A stretch of DNA of 64,000 bases from Ramlibacter aurantiacus (lineage in GTDB: Bacteria > Pseudomonadota > Gammaproteobacteria > Burkholderiales > Burkholderiaceae_C). The notes beneath the pieces are model-generated. The model did not search any database. It was not told where the DNA came from and saw nothing but the letters and a program-made list of their open reading frames with translations. How positions within the stretch are numbered: the first letter of the stretch is position 1; each line of letters opens with the position of its first letter. Made by a program: the position numbers and the translations under genes. This document shows positions 1 through 8,714 of this stretch, piece after piece. Location: NCBI RefSeq assembly GCF_016722895.1, contig NZ_JAEQNA010000001.1:1-64000 (forward strand), written 5' to 3'.

Positions 1-128
1 AAGCCCGTGCAGAACGCGTACATCGAGAGCTTTAACAGCCGGTTCCGGGATGAATGCCTGTCCCAGCACTGGTTCGCCAGCCTTAGCCACATGCGCAGCG
101 TCATCGACAACTGGCGCGACGACGTAAG
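1..128 (+). pseudogene. IS3-family transposase OrfB, C-terminal fragment
   Basis: Read from base 1, the frame gives KPVQNAYIESFNSRFRDECL and continues to a WRDD motif. This is the end of the catalytic DDE domain of IS3-family OrfB, where the last acidic residue lies in the xxESFNxxxRDE segment. The usual continuation after WRxxYN is missing because the frame runs into the end of another IS at about base 129. The fragment also continues off the left edge of the window, so its 5' state is unknown. It cannot encode an active transposase as seen here. The family assignment is firm and the exact IS name is not determined. Confidence 0.85.
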
Positions 129-178
129 TGAATCGCCCCGGCTTTTGAGGAGGCTCAAATCTCTGAGAGGATTGAGCC

Positions 179-310
179 ATGAAGAAGTCGAACAAGTTCT
201 CACCTGAGGTCCGTGAGCGCGCGGTGAGGATGGTGCAGGAGCACAAGGGGGAGTACCCATCGCTGTGGGCAGCGGTCGAATCGATCGCGCCGAGCGGCAA
301 AGCTTGTTGA
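179..310 (+). pseudogene. IS3-family transposase OrfA, truncated
   Basis: The ATG at 179 opens [20 protein letters not shown], the typical helix-turn-helix start of OrfA in IS51-type IS3 elements. The frame continues to about residue 38 (ESIAP), then diverges and stops at 43 residues, whereas an intact OrfA is close to 90-100 residues. The second half of the helix-turn-helix and the leucine zipper are therefore lost. The break point near base 295-300 looks like an internal deletion joining orfA to a later part of orfB. The fragment is not expected to be functional. Confidence 0.8.
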
Positions 311-321
311 ATCGCGACAGG

Positions 322-532
322 ACCTGCGGTGCGCGCCGGGTTTGGCACGACGTACCTGGCCCTCGTTGAACGGCGTGGCTTGCATCGCATCGAGCGCCTG
401 ATGGCTGAGCCAGCCTTGAAAGCCAGAGCCAAACGGCGTGCCCTGCCCAAGGATCATGGTGAGCGCAGCGCAATCGCCGACAACGTGCTGGACCGGCACA
501 ACCGGCAGCAGCCCAAAGCAACCACCGGCTAA
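322..532 (+). pseudogene. IS3-family transposase OrfB, frame-shifted internal fragment
   Basis: One frame reads TCGARRVWHDV from base 322. A second frame continues with GLHRIERLMAE and then ADNVLDR, ending at a stop at 530-532. Both blocks are standard neighbours in the HTH_21 part of IS3 OrfB, upstream of the DDE catalytic core, so a frameshift near base 360 separates them. The catalytic domain that should follow is absent. This is the 3' part of the same deleted element as the orfA fragment. It is inactive. Confidence 0.7.
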
Positions 533-695
533 CTGCGCACACGCGCCCGCGGGCTTGGGGGTCGACCGTTCCCTGATGTGAAGCGAGGGCAGGGGAAGTC
601 CTAGCAACACTTGTTTTCATGAAGTATTAGTGCCGGGCCTAGAGTGGCTCCCATCGCGCGGCAGCCATTCCCTGCCGCGGCCGTCAGGAGACACG

Positions 696-1700
696 ATGAA
701 CGACAGCCGATCCGCATTCCCCCGCTCCGCCTCGCGCCGGATGCTCTGCCTGGCCGCATTCGCGCTCGCCGCGTTCCACGTAGCGGGCGCGCAGGCGCAA
801 AGCTGGCCCAGCAAGCCCGTGACGCTGCTCGTCGGGGTCCCGGCCGGCGGGGCACTCGATCCGTTTGCACGCACCCTGGCCGACCAGCTCGGCAAGGTCA
901 CCGGCGGCACCTTCGTGGTGGAGAACCGGCCCGGCGCCAACGGCAACCTCAGCGCCGAGGCGGCCTTGAAGGCGCCTGCGGACGGGCACACGCTGTGGAT
1001 CGGAACGCAGTCCATGCTGGCCATCAATCCGGCCGCCTTCAGCCAACTGCGCTGGAAGCAGAGCGACTTCAAGCCGATCCTCAAAGGTGTCGAGGCCCCG
1101 CTCGTGCTGGTGACTCACCCCTCGGTGCCTGCGAAGAATTTTGGTGAGCTGGCGAAGTGGATCCAGAACCCCGCGAACAAGGCGTCGTACGCGTCCTTCA
1201 GTCCGGGTACGCCTTCGCACTTCCTGGGCTACCAGCTGAACGAGCGCCTGAACGCGAGCATGGTGCACATCGCGTACAAGGGATCCGCTCCGCAGGTGAC
1301 CGACATCCTTGGCGGGCAGGTGCCGCTGGGCTTCACGCAGCTGGCGTCCGCCGTGCCGCACATCAAGGAGAACAAGCTCAACGCGATTGCCGTGACCGGC
1401 CCGCAGCGTTCGCGCTACTTGCCGCAGGTACCTACCCTGGCCGAGCTTGGCTACAAGGATCTCGGCACGACGATCTGGTTCGGCCTATTCGCTCCCGCGG
1501 CTACACCGCCGACGATCCTGGAGGCCATTCGTGCGGCGGCTCTCAAGGTCCAGGCCGACCCCGGCTATCGCGGCCGGCTCGAAGCCCTCAACTTCGATGT
1601 GCCGAACGAATCCGTCTCTGACTTCGAAAAGACCATTGCCGCCGAAACAGCGCGTTGGGCGGCACTCGTGAAGGCCACCGGATTCAAGGCCGCCGACTGA
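696..1700 (+). CDS. Bug-family (tripartite tricarboxylate) periplasmic solute receptor
   Basis: The protein has 334 residues. It should bind a small carboxylate or aromatic acid in the periplasm. The N-terminus is a Sec signal with a basic start, a hydrophobic stretch and a cut after AGAQAQ at about residue 36. It is followed by the Bug hallmark SWPSKPVTLLVGVPAGGALD, the VENRPGANGN loop, and the C-terminal VKATGFK motif. The start at 696 is chosen because AGGAG lies at 684-688 at proper spacing; an upstream in-frame ATG at 630 would add residues ahead of the signal. No TctA/TctB membrane genes are near, as is usual for the many orphan Bug receptors of Burkholderiales. It is the first gene of a catabolic operon, and the substrate is unknown. 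Confidence 0.92.
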   Translation: MNDSRSAFPRSASRRMLCLAAFALAAFHVAGAQAQSWPSKPVTLLVGVPAGGALDPFARTLADQLGKVTGGTFVVENRPGANGNLSAEAALKAPADGHTLWIGTQSMLAINPAAFSQLRWKQSDFKPILKGVEAPLVLVTHPSVPAKNFGELAKWIQNPANKASYASFSPGTPSHFLGYQLNERLNASMVHIAYKGSAPQVTDILGGQVPLGFTQLASAVPHIKENKLNAIAVTGPQRSRYLPQVPTLAELGYKDLGTTIWFGLFAPAATPPTILEAIRAAALKVQADPGYRGRLEALNFDVPNESVSDFEKTIAAETARWAALVKATGFKAAD

Positions 1701-1983
1701 ACCTTCCCGACGCCGGCTGAGGCTGGCGACATCGGCCTGTCCCCCGCACGCACGGCGCCACTGATTCCAGCAGGTCCTCGACCACCTCGCGACTGCGGTG
1801 ACCAGAAGAGCCAAGGGCACGGCGCTCTGGCATCTGCTGCACGGGCCGCCCTAGATCGACCATGGGGGCGACCGACAAGGGCTCAGTCATCCAGCGCCGG
1901 GTGCTCGGGCACCGCGACGCGCTGGTGCCGGCCCGCCACGACGCCAGCCTGCTTTTCACCCTCAAGCCAAGGAACGTTCGCTC

Positions 1984-3297
1984 ATGAACCCGAACATCAT
2001 CTTCATCGTCGCCGACGACCTGGGCTTCGCCGACCTGGGCTGCTACGGCGGCCGCGATGCGAAATTCGGCCCCGTGTCCCCGGTGCTCGATGCGCTGGCC
2101 GCCGGCGGAATCCGCTTCACCGACGGCTACGCCAATTCGCCCGTGTGTTCGCCCACGCGTTTTGCGCTAATCACGGGGCGCTACCAGTACCGGCTGCGCG
2201 GGGCCGCCGAGGAGCCGATCAGCGCGGGCAGCAAGGGCAGCAAGACACTGGGCCTGCCGCCGGAGCATCCGACCGTCCCGTCACTGCTGAAGAAGGCAGG
2301 CTACAAGACGGCACTGATTGGCAAGTGGCACCTCGGCTACCCGCCGCATTTCGGTCCGATCAGGTCCGGGTACGACGAGTTTTTCGGCCCCATGTCGGGC
2401 GGCGTCGACTACTTCACTCACTGCGGGGGCAACGGCGACCATGACCTGTACCTCGACGAGCAGCAGAAGAAGGAGGAGGGTTACCTCACCGACCTGCTCT
2501 CGCGCCATGCGGTCGACTACGTCGACCGCATGGCGGCGGCGCGGGAGCCGTTTTTCCTGAGCCTGCACTACACCGCACCGCACTGGCCTTGGGAAACGCG
2601 TGACGACGCACACGTGGCCCCGGAAGTCCGGACCAACCTGTTCCATCTGCACGGCGGCAACATCCACACTTACCACCGGATGATCCACCACATGGACGAG
2701 GGCATCGGATGGGTGATGGAGGCGCTGCGCCGGCACGGCATCGCTGACAACACGCTCGTGGTCTTCACCAGCGACAACGGCGGCGAGCGCTTCTCGGACA
2801 ACTGGCCGCTGGTGGGGGGCAAGATGGACCTGACCGAAGGCGGCATCCGGGTGCCGTGGATCGCGCACTGGCCGGCCGTGATCCCGGCTGGAAGCGTCAG
2901 CGCCCAGCATTGCATGACGATGGATTGGTCTGCGACGGTGCTGCAGGCGGCCCGCGCGGCGCCCGATGCGGAGTACCCGCTGGATGGCCAATCGCTGCTG
3001 CAGGTGCTGCAGTCCCCCGGCGTGCAGTTCGACCGTCCGATGTTCTGGCGCATGAAGCACCGGGACCAGCGGGCCCATCGCAGCGGCGACTGGAAGTACC
3101 TGCGCGTGGATGGTCACGACTACCTGTTCGACGTCACCACCGATGCACGTGAACGCGCGAACCTCGCCGGCCGCGACCCAGAGCGGCTCGCTCGGATGCG
3201 GCAGGCCTGGGAGGCGTGGAACGACACCATGCCGGCAATCCCGGCGGACGCGAGCGTCAAGCTCGGATACGGCATCCAGGACATGCCGCAACGATAG
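1984..3297 (+). CDS. Type I sulfatase (arylsulfatase family)
   Basis: The 437-residue protein should hydrolyse a sulfate ester. It starts MNPNIIFIVADDLGFADLGC, supplying the Asp pair that binds calcium. It carries CSPTR with Cys55, the residue that a formylglycine-generating enzyme converts to the catalytic formylglycine in type I sulfatases. GKWHLG and FTSDNGG are further family motifs. There is no signal peptide, so it should act in the cytoplasm, unlike many secreted arylsulfatases. It lies 283 bp after the Bug receptor, and that gap shows no clear gene. It ends only 9 bp before the acyl-CoA synthetase. Context suggests it desulfates an imported compound before CoA activation. The true substrate is unknown. 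Confidence 0.92.
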   Translation: MNPNIIFIVADDLGFADLGCYGGRDAKFGPVSPVLDALAAGGIRFTDGYANSPVCSPTRFALITGRYQYRLRGAAEEPISAGSKGSKTLGLPPEHPTVPSLLKKAGYKTALIGKWHLGYPPHFGPIRSGYDEFFGPMSGGVDYFTHCGGNGDHDLYLDEQQKKEEGYLTDLLSRHAVDYVDRMAAAREPFFLSLHYTAPHWPWETRDDAHVAPEVRTNLFHLHGGNIHTYHRMIHHMDEGIGWVMEALRRHGIADNTLVVFTSDNGGERFSDNWPLVGGKMDLTEGGIRVPWIAHWPAVIPAGSVSAQHCMTMDWSATVLQAARAAPDAEYPLDGQSLLQVLQSPGVQFDRPMFWRMKHRDQRAHRSGDWKYLRVDGHDYLFDVTTDARERANLAGRDPERLARMRQAWEAWNDTMPAIPADASVKLGYGIQDMPQR

Positions 3298-3306
3298 GAG
3301 GCGGCC

Positions 3307-5025
3307 ATGGTTACCAGAAACGATGCATCCGTCTGGGATGCCGAGACCGAGGGATTCGACCTGCTCGACATCACCCTGGGAGATCTGCTCGATCGCCAGG
3401 CGGAGGAGTTCGGCAGCCAGGACGCGGTGGTGTACCGCTATCCCGAGGAAGGCATCGACCTGAGGCTCGGGTTCCGGGATCTGCGCGACCGCGTGGATGC
3501 GATCGCGCGCGGACTGCTGGCGCTGGGTGTCGGCCGGGGTGACAAAGTCGCGATCCTGGCCACCAACATTCCCGAGTGGCTGTTGCTGGAGCTGGCCGTT
3601 CCGAAGATCGGAGCGATCCTCGTCACCGTCAACACGAACGTGCGGCGCAGCGAGCTCGAGTACCTCCTGCGGCAGGCCGAGATCCACACGCTGTTCCTCA
3701 TCGCTGAACATCGCGGCAACCCTTACCTGGAAACGATCGTCGACCTGGTGCCCGAGCTCCCCACGAAGAGCCACCGGGTGGATGCCGGAGTTTCCAGCGA
3801 GGCCTTCCCGTCCCTGCGTCACGTGGTGCTGCTGGGGGCGGGCGAATCCGGCCATGTCGGAGTTCCGCGTTTCACGGACGTGGTCGAGGCCGGGCGGGGA
3901 GTCACGGCCGCGGCGCTGCGCGGCGCACAGGCTGCCGTGCGGGCGGACGATGTGTCACAGATCCAGTTCACCAGCGGGACGACCGGAGCACCCAAGGGCG
4001 CCATGATCACGCACCGCGGCACGCTCAACAACGCACGGCTGTTCGGCTACCGCGCAGGGTTCCGTCCCGGCGACCGCATGGTGACGGCGATGCCGTTCTT
4101 TCACACCGCGGGGAACGTGGTGGACGTGCTGGGCCTGCTGGCCCACGGCGGCACGCTGGTCAAGGCCATCCAGTTCGATCCGCTGAAGATGCTGCAGCTG
4201 GTGGAGCAGGAGCGCGCGACCATCCTGCACGCGGTGCCGACGATGCTGATAGCGATGTTGCAGCATCCGCGGGTCGGCGAGTTCGACACCAGCAGCCTGC
4301 GGCTGGTGCTCTCTGGCGGCACGCCCATCCCCGTGCCAGTGCTGGAACAGGTGAAGGCGCAATTCGGCGCAGATCCCGTCGTCGTCTTCGGCATGACCGA
4401 GGCCAGCCCGCTGGTGACGGCAACGCTGACCAGCGACACCTTCGAGCTGAAGTCGGCGACGGTGGGCAAGCCGCTGCCGCACCTGGAGGTGAAGATCGTC
4501 GACGGCAGCGGAGCGCCAGTGCCGCACGGCCAACCCGGCGAGTTGCTGGTGCGCGGCTTCGGCGTGATGAAGGGCTACTACAGGATGCCCGAGAAGACCG
4601 CCGAGGCGATAGACCCGCAGGGTTGGTTGCACAGCGGCGACCTCGCGACGATGGACCGCGAAGGCTATATCCGCATCGTCGGCCGCATCAAGGACATGAT
4701 CATTCGCGGCGGCGAAAATGTGTACCCGGCCGAAGTCGAGTCGTTCCTGATGCGGCACCCCGCCATCAAGCAGGCGCAGATCGTCGGAATCCCCGACCCC
4801 TACATGGGCGAAGAGGCCGCCGCCTTCATCCAGGTGCGCGAGGGGCAGGACCTGGATGCAGCAGAGGTGGAGGCGTACTGCCGCGCGAACATGAGCCGCC
4901 ACAAGCTGCCAAAGTACATCCGCTTCGTCACCGAGTACCCGGTGACGCCAAGCGGCAAGGTCAAGAAGTTCGAGTTGCGGGAGAAGTTGCTGGCGCAGCT
5001 CCAGGCGGGGAACAGCCATGGGTGA
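3307..5025 (+). CDS. Acyl-CoA synthetase (AMP-binding, class I adenylate-forming)
   Basis: The 572-residue enzyme should activate a carboxylic acid to its CoA thioester via an acyl-adenylate. The phosphate-binding loop FTSGTTGAPKG is at about residues 221-231. The GMTEAS motif, the HSGDLATMD core and the IKDMIIRGGENVYP hinge follow in the normal order, and the catalytic lysine of PSGK is about residue 551. The start has a strong AGGAGG at 3297-3302. The stop overlaps the next gene by 8 bp. Length and motifs fit medium/long-chain or aromatic acyl-CoA synthetases of the FadD type. The substrate is probably the desulfated acid handled by this operon, which is an inference. Confidence 0.93.
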   Translation: MVTRNDASVWDAETEGFDLLDITLGDLLDRQAEEFGSQDAVVYRYPEEGIDLRLGFRDLRDRVDAIARGLLALGVGRGDKVAILATNIPEWLLLELAVPKIGAILVTVNTNVRRSELEYLLRQAEIHTLFLIAEHRGNPYLETIVDLVPELPTKSHRVDAGVSSEAFPSLRHVVLLGAGESGHVGVPRFTDVVEAGRGVTAAALRGAQAAVRADDVSQIQFTSGTTGAPKGAMITHRGTLNNARLFGYRAGFRPGDRMVTAMPFFHTAGNVVDVLGLLAHGGTLVKAIQFDPLKMLQLVEQERATILHAVPTMLIAMLQHPRVGEFDTSSLRLVLSGGTPIPVPVLEQVKAQFGADPVVVFGMTEASPLVTATLTSDTFELKSATVGKPLPHLEVKIVDGSGAPVPHGQPGELLVRGFGVMKGYYRMPEKTAEAIDPQGWLHSGDLATMDREGYIRIVGRIKDMIIRGGENVYPAEVESFLMRHPAIKQAQIVGIPDPYMGEEAAAFIQVREGQDLDAAEVEAYCRANMSRHKLPKYIRFVTEYPVTPSGKVKKFELREKLLAQLQAGNSHG

Positions 5026-5836
5026 CCTTGCGATTCCGCTGGTGTACGAGAAGGACGGCCCGCTCGCAACCTTCACCCTCAACCGGCCCAACGCGCGCAA
5101 CGCCCTCACGCCGGAGCTCGTATGCCGCCTGGCCGATGCGGTCCGCGACTTCGTGGAGGATCCCAACTTGCGGGTCGCGATCCTCACCGGCACGGGGGAC
5201 AAGGCGTTCTGCTCGGGCGGCGACCTGGGGACGATGCTGCCGCTCATGAGCGGCGATCGCCCAGCTGCCGACGAATGGGACCGGCGCGTGCTGGAAGAGC
5301 CGTTCGTGATGGCCGCCTCGTCGCTGCGCGACTTCCCGATCGACAAGCCCATCGTCGCGGCGATCAACGGCGCCTGCCTGGCCGGCGGCATGGAAATGGT
5401 CCTCGGCACCGACATCCGGATCGCCGCGGAGCACGCGATCTTCGGCTTGCCCGAGGTCCGCCGCGCCGTGATCCCGTTTGCCGGTTCGCTGGTGCGCCTG
5501 CCGCGGCAGGTGCCGCACTGCGTCGCGATGGAACTGTTGCTCACCGGGGAGCACATCAGCGCGGCGCAAGCGCATCGCATCGGCCTCGTCAACCACGTGG
5601 TCCCCGCGCAGGAAGTGCTGCCGAAAGCGCGTGCGCTGGCGCAGCTGATCGCAGCCAACGGGCCGGTGGCCGTGCAGGCGGTCAAGCACGCCGTGCAGGC
5701 GGCCAGCGGGAGACCGCTGGACGAGGGCTTCCGCATCGAGGACGAGGCCAAGCGGCTCGTCATGTCTTCCGAAGACGCGCGCGAGGGTCCGCGGGCCTTC
5801 ATGGAAAAGCGCGAACCGCGTTACCTCGGCCGCTGA
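5018..5836 (+). CDS. Enoyl-CoA hydratase/isomerase family protein
   Basis: This is a 272-residue crotonase-fold protein acting on CoA thioesters. The substrate-binding block NRPNARNALT and the oxyanion-hole segment KAFCSGGDL are present, and the second oxyanion segment is ACLAGGMEM. The FGLPEVRRAVIP block carries the usual second catalytic glutamate; the first position is Met/Glu in GMEMVLG, so hydratase versus isomerase or other crotonase chemistry cannot be decided. It overlaps the acyl-CoA synthetase by 8 bp, which implies translational coupling. With the neighbouring dehydrogenase it looks like a beta-oxidation-type step on the activated substrate. Confidence 0.92.
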   Translation: MGDLAIPLVYEKDGPLATFTLNRPNARNALTPELVCRLADAVRDFVEDPNLRVAILTGTGDKAFCSGGDLGTMLPLMSGDRPAADEWDRRVLEEPFVMAASSLRDFPIDKPIVAAINGACLAGGMEMVLGTDIRIAAEHAIFGLPEVRRAVIPFAGSLVRLPRQVPHCVAMELLLTGEHISAAQAHRIGLVNHVVPAQEVLPKARALAQLIAANGPVAVQAVKHAVQAASGRPLDEGFRIEDEAKRLVMSSEDAREGPRAFMEKREPRYLGR

Positions 5837-5853
5837 AGGCCACGGAAGTTGGA

Positions 5854-6771
5854 ATGAACCAGGAGCACATCGATCTGTCCGGCCAGGCCGCAATCGTCAC
5901 GGGCAGCGGCCGCGGGTTGGGGCTTGCGTTCGCGCGGGCCCTGGCGCGCGCCGGAGCCGCCGTCGTGGTGAACGACGTGGACGCCGACGCAGCGCGACAG
6001 GCAGCGCAGCTCATCGCATCGGAGGGTGGTCGCGCGGTCGCCGAAGTGGTGGCCGTCGGATCCGCCGAAGCCGCGGACCGGCTGGTGGCGCGCGCCGTCG
6101 ACAGTTTCGGCCGCCTGGACATCCTCTGCACCAACGCCGGCATCCTGCGAGACCGCGTCCTGTGGAACATGTCCGACGATGAGTTCGACCGCGTCATCGA
6201 AACTCACCTGCGTGGCACCTTCACCTGCGTGCGCGCAGCGGTCCGTCGGATGCGCTCGCAAGGCGAAGGCGGTCGCGTGGTGCTCGTGAGCTCGATCTCC
6301 GGCCAGCGCGGAAAGTTCGGGCAAGGCAACTACGCCGCGGCCAAGGCAGGCATCGCGGCCATGGCGCGAACCTGGGCGCTCGAATGCGCGCGCGCCAACG
6401 TCACGGTAAATGCGATCGTGCCGGTGGCCATGACGCAGATGGTCGCCTCCATTGCGGCCCTCGCGCCCGTGGCTCAAGCGATGGCGCGGGGTGAGCCCTT
6501 GCCGGAGACCGTGCGCCAGGGCCTCGGGCTGGGCACGCCAGAGGACGTCGCGCCGCTGCTCGTGTTCCTTGCCTCGCGCGCCGCAGCGAACGTGAGCGGG
6601 CAGTGCATCGGCATCGGCGGCGACAAGCTGTCTCTCTGGTCGCAGCCCGCCGAAGTGCGAGTCGCGTACCGCGATGGCGGCTGGGACGCTGAGGCCATCG
6701 CTCGCAGCTGGGCCCAGGGTGTCGGCCAGCGGCTGGAGCCCTACGGCGACGAGATCAAGCTGCCGGAATGA
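5854..6771 (+). CDS. SDR-family oxidoreductase (3-hydroxyacyl-CoA dehydrogenase-like)
   Basis: The 305-residue short-chain dehydrogenase should use NAD(P)H. The cofactor loop TGSGRGLGLAFARAL is at about residues 16-30, NAG is present in the CTNAGILRD block, and the catalytic residues are Ser in SSIS and YAAAK. The C-terminal extension after the fold resembles SDRs of the multifunctional MaoC/HSD17B4 type, which oxidise 3-hydroxyacyl-CoA. The start at 5854 lies 17 bp after the hydratase stop. Its end overlaps by 4 bp an upstream in-frame ATG of the next receptor gene, though that receptor probably starts later. It probably performs the oxidative step after hydration. Confidence 0.9.
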   Translation: MNQEHIDLSGQAAIVTGSGRGLGLAFARALARAGAAVVVNDVDADAARQAAQLIASEGGRAVAEVVAVGSAEAADRLVARAVDSFGRLDILCTNAGILRDRVLWNMSDDEFDRVIETHLRGTFTCVRAAVRRMRSQGEGGRVVLVSSISGQRGKFGQGNYAAAKAGIAAMARTWALECARANVTVNAIVPVAMTQMVASIAALAPVAQAMARGEPLPETVRQGLGLGTPEDVAPLLVFLASRAAANVSGQCIGIGGDKLSLWSQPAEVRVAYRDGGWDAEAIARSWAQGVGQRLEPYGDEIKLPE

Positions 6772-6824
6772 ACAACCCTCCGCCGCACGCATCGCGGCCT
6801 TTCTTCCCTTCTACAGGAGCCATC

Positions 6825-7829
6825 GTGCCTGCTTCCACTCCCCACGCACTCGTCATCGACCGCCGGCACATGCTCGTCCTCACGGCCGGAGCCTGCTCCC
6901 TCGGTCTCTCCGGACATGCATTCGGCCAGGCCTATCCCGATCGCCCGATCAGGCTAACCGTCGGCTTCCCGCCCGGCACCGGGCCCGACACTGTCGCGCG
7001 CATCGTCAGTCAGAAGCTGGTGGAGCGGCTGAAGCAGCCAATGACCGTAGACAACCGCACCGGCGCCGGCGGCCAGATCGCCGTGCAGGGCGTGGCGAAG
7101 AGCGCGCCGGATGGCTACAACCTGCTGCTTGCCGAGGTCGGCTCCATCAGCATCGCACCCGCTGCGTTCGACAAGCTCACGTACGACCCGCTGAAGGAGC
7201 TCATCGCGGTATCGGAAGTCGCGCGCGCCGACTTCCTGCTGGTGGTGCCGACGCAGTCCCCCGTCAAGTCCGCGGCGGAGTTCGTGCAAGCCGCCAAGGC
7301 GCGCTCCGGCCGGACCAATTTCGCCACCTTCGGGGCAGGGACGCCGGGGCATTTCGGCGCCGAGCTGTTTGCCGCGCAGGGCGGCTTCAAGATCGAGCCG
7401 GTTCACTATCGCTCGACAGGCGATGCCGTGACGGCCATCGTGGCCGGCGATGTCGAAGGCGCATTCGTCACCACGGCGCTCGGAAGCGCCCAGGTCAAGG
7501 GCGGCAAGGTACGCGCGCTGGCCACCACTGCCGATGCGCGCTCGAAGCTGCTCCCGGACGTGCCGACCTTCGCCGAGGTCGGCATGCCGAAGGTGGATTT
7601 CTCGTCCTGGCTCGCCTTTTTCGTGCCGGCTGGGACGCCGGAGCCGGTGGTGGCCACGCTCAATCGGGCCATCGTGGAAGCAATGCGCGACCCGCAGGTG
7701 AAGGACCGCCTCGAGGAATCAGGGTTCCGGGTGATCGGCAGCAGTGCGGCGGACGCCGCGAAGATGGTCCGCTCGGAATCACAGCGATGGGGCCAGATCG
7801 TGAAGGCCACGGGCTTCAAGGGCAACTGA
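6825..7829 (+). CDS. Second Bug-family periplasmic solute receptor
   Basis: This is a periplasmic binding protein of the Bug family. The reading frame is open from an ATG at 6768, but the GTG at 6825 is preferred because AGGAG sits at 6815-6819 and gives a 334-residue protein that opens directly on a signal sequence (RRH, hydrophobic core, cut after HAFGQ). The mature part starts AYPDRPIRLTVGFPPGTGPD and has the VDNRTGAGG loop and the terminal VKATGFKGN. It matches the first receptor in length but is clearly diverged. Two receptors in one operon suggest import of two related compounds, or a sensing role. The twin-arginine-like RR is not a full Tat motif. Confidence 0.92.
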   Translation: MPASTPHALVIDRRHMLVLTAGACSLGLSGHAFGQAYPDRPIRLTVGFPPGTGPDTVARIVSQKLVERLKQPMTVDNRTGAGGQIAVQGVAKSAPDGYNLLLAEVGSISIAPAAFDKLTYDPLKELIAVSEVARADFLLVVPTQSPVKSAAEFVQAAKARSGRTNFATFGAGTPGHFGAELFAAQGGFKIEPVHYRSTGDAVTAIVAGDVEGAFVTTALGSAQVKGGKVRALATTADARSKLLPDVPTFAEVGMPKVDFSSWLAFFVPAGTPEPVVATLNRAIVEAMRDPQVKDRLEESGFRVIGSSAADAAKMVRSESQRWGQIVKATGFKGN

Positions 7830-7839
7830 GACCGCAGCC

Positions 7840-8703
7840 ATGAACCCCGCTGAACTCGTCGCGATCGACACCCACACGCACCTGGAGGTCTCCTGCCGCA
7901 ACCCGTTCGACAACTACGGGGAAGAGTTCGACCGGGCAGCGGATCGCTACTTCCGCTCAAGCCGTCGCCCGACGATGGACGAAACGCTGGCCTATTACCG
8001 GGATCGGAAGATCGGTTTCGTGAATTTCACGGTGGACGCAGAAACGCAGATCGGGCGCCGCCGCATACCGAACGAAGAGATCGCGGAGGCGGCGCTGGCG
8101 AACCCAGACATCATGATCGCGTTCGGCAGTATCGATCCTCACAAGGGAAAGTTCGGCGCGCGCGAGGCACGCAAGCTGGTCGAGGAGTATGGGGTCAAGG
8201 GATTCAAGTTTCACCCGACCGTGCAGGGCTTCGAGCCGCAGGACAGGATGGCGTGGCCGCTGTACGAAGTGATCGACGGCTACAAGCTACCCGCTGTGTT
8301 CCACACGGGTCATTCCGGAATGGGCAGCGGCATGCGCTGCGGCGGCGGCCTGCGGCTCCAGAGCTCCAACCCCATGCTGCTCGAGGATGTGGCGATCGCC
8401 TTTCCCGACATGCAGATCATCCTGGCGCACCCGTCCTGGCCGTGGCAGGACGAGGCGATCTCGCTGGCGATGCACAAGCCGAACATCTGGATCGATCTTT
8501 CGGGCTGGAGCCCGAAGTACTTTCCGCCGCAACTCGTCAAGTACGCCAACACCTTGTTGAAGGATCGCGTACTGTTCGGCAGCGACTTCCCGCTGATCAC
8601 ACCGGACCGGTGGTTGAAGGATTTCGAGGAGGCCGGCTTCAGGTCGGAGGTGGTGCCCGGCATCCTGAAGGACAACGCGGCACGCTTGCTCGGGCTGTCT
8701 TGA
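7840..8703 (+). CDS. Amidohydrolase-2 family metal-dependent hydrolase/decarboxylase
   Basis: The 287-residue TIM-barrel protein belongs to the family that includes gamma-resorcylate-type decarboxylases and related hydrolases. Visible metal and active-site motifs are DTHTHLE at the N-terminus, the FKFHP block, HTGHSG, the LAHPSWPWQDEA block and the LFGSDFPLITP block with the terminal catalytic Asp. It starts 10 bp after the second receptor and is the last gene of the operon, ending 12 bp from the convergent MarR gene. It may act on a ring-cleavage or hydroxy-acid product of the pathway. Decarboxylation versus hydrolysis cannot be settled from sequence alone. Confidence 0.87.
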   Translation: MNPAELVAIDTHTHLEVSCRNPFDNYGEEFDRAADRYFRSSRRPTMDETLAYYRDRKIGFVNFTVDAETQIGRRRIPNEEIAEAALANPDIMIAFGSIDPHKGKFGAREARKLVEEYGVKGFKFHPTVQGFEPQDRMAWPLYEVIDGYKLPAVFHTGHSGMGSGMRCGGGLRLQSSNPMLLEDVAIAFPDMQIILAHPSWPWQDEAISLAMHKPNIWIDLSGWSPKYFPPQLVKYANTLLKDRVLFGSDFPLITPDRWLKDFEEAGFRSEVVPGILKDNAARLLGLS

Positions 8704-8714
8704 GCGGCGCGACG

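Larger units (their letters stand above)
129..532 (+). mobile_element. Decayed, internally deleted IS3-family element inserted in an older OrfB
   Basis: The element begins with TGAATCGCCCCGG at 129, which resembles the terminal inverted repeat of IS3 elements of the IS51 type. It sits exactly where the preceding OrfB loses its reading frame. A short leader follows, then a truncated orfA (179-310) and a frame-shifted orfB remnant (322-532). No matching right-hand inverted repeat was seen downstream, so the right end is missing or decayed and the 532 boundary is only the end of recognisable coding sequence. It marks the left flank of the operon at 696-8703 as a region of past IS activity. Confidence 0.75.

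Noticed and set aside
1684..1965. Small minus-strand frame between the Bug receptor and the sulfatase gene
   Set aside because: The translation shows no family pattern and no ribosome site was seen. The 283-bp gap is left as non-coding.
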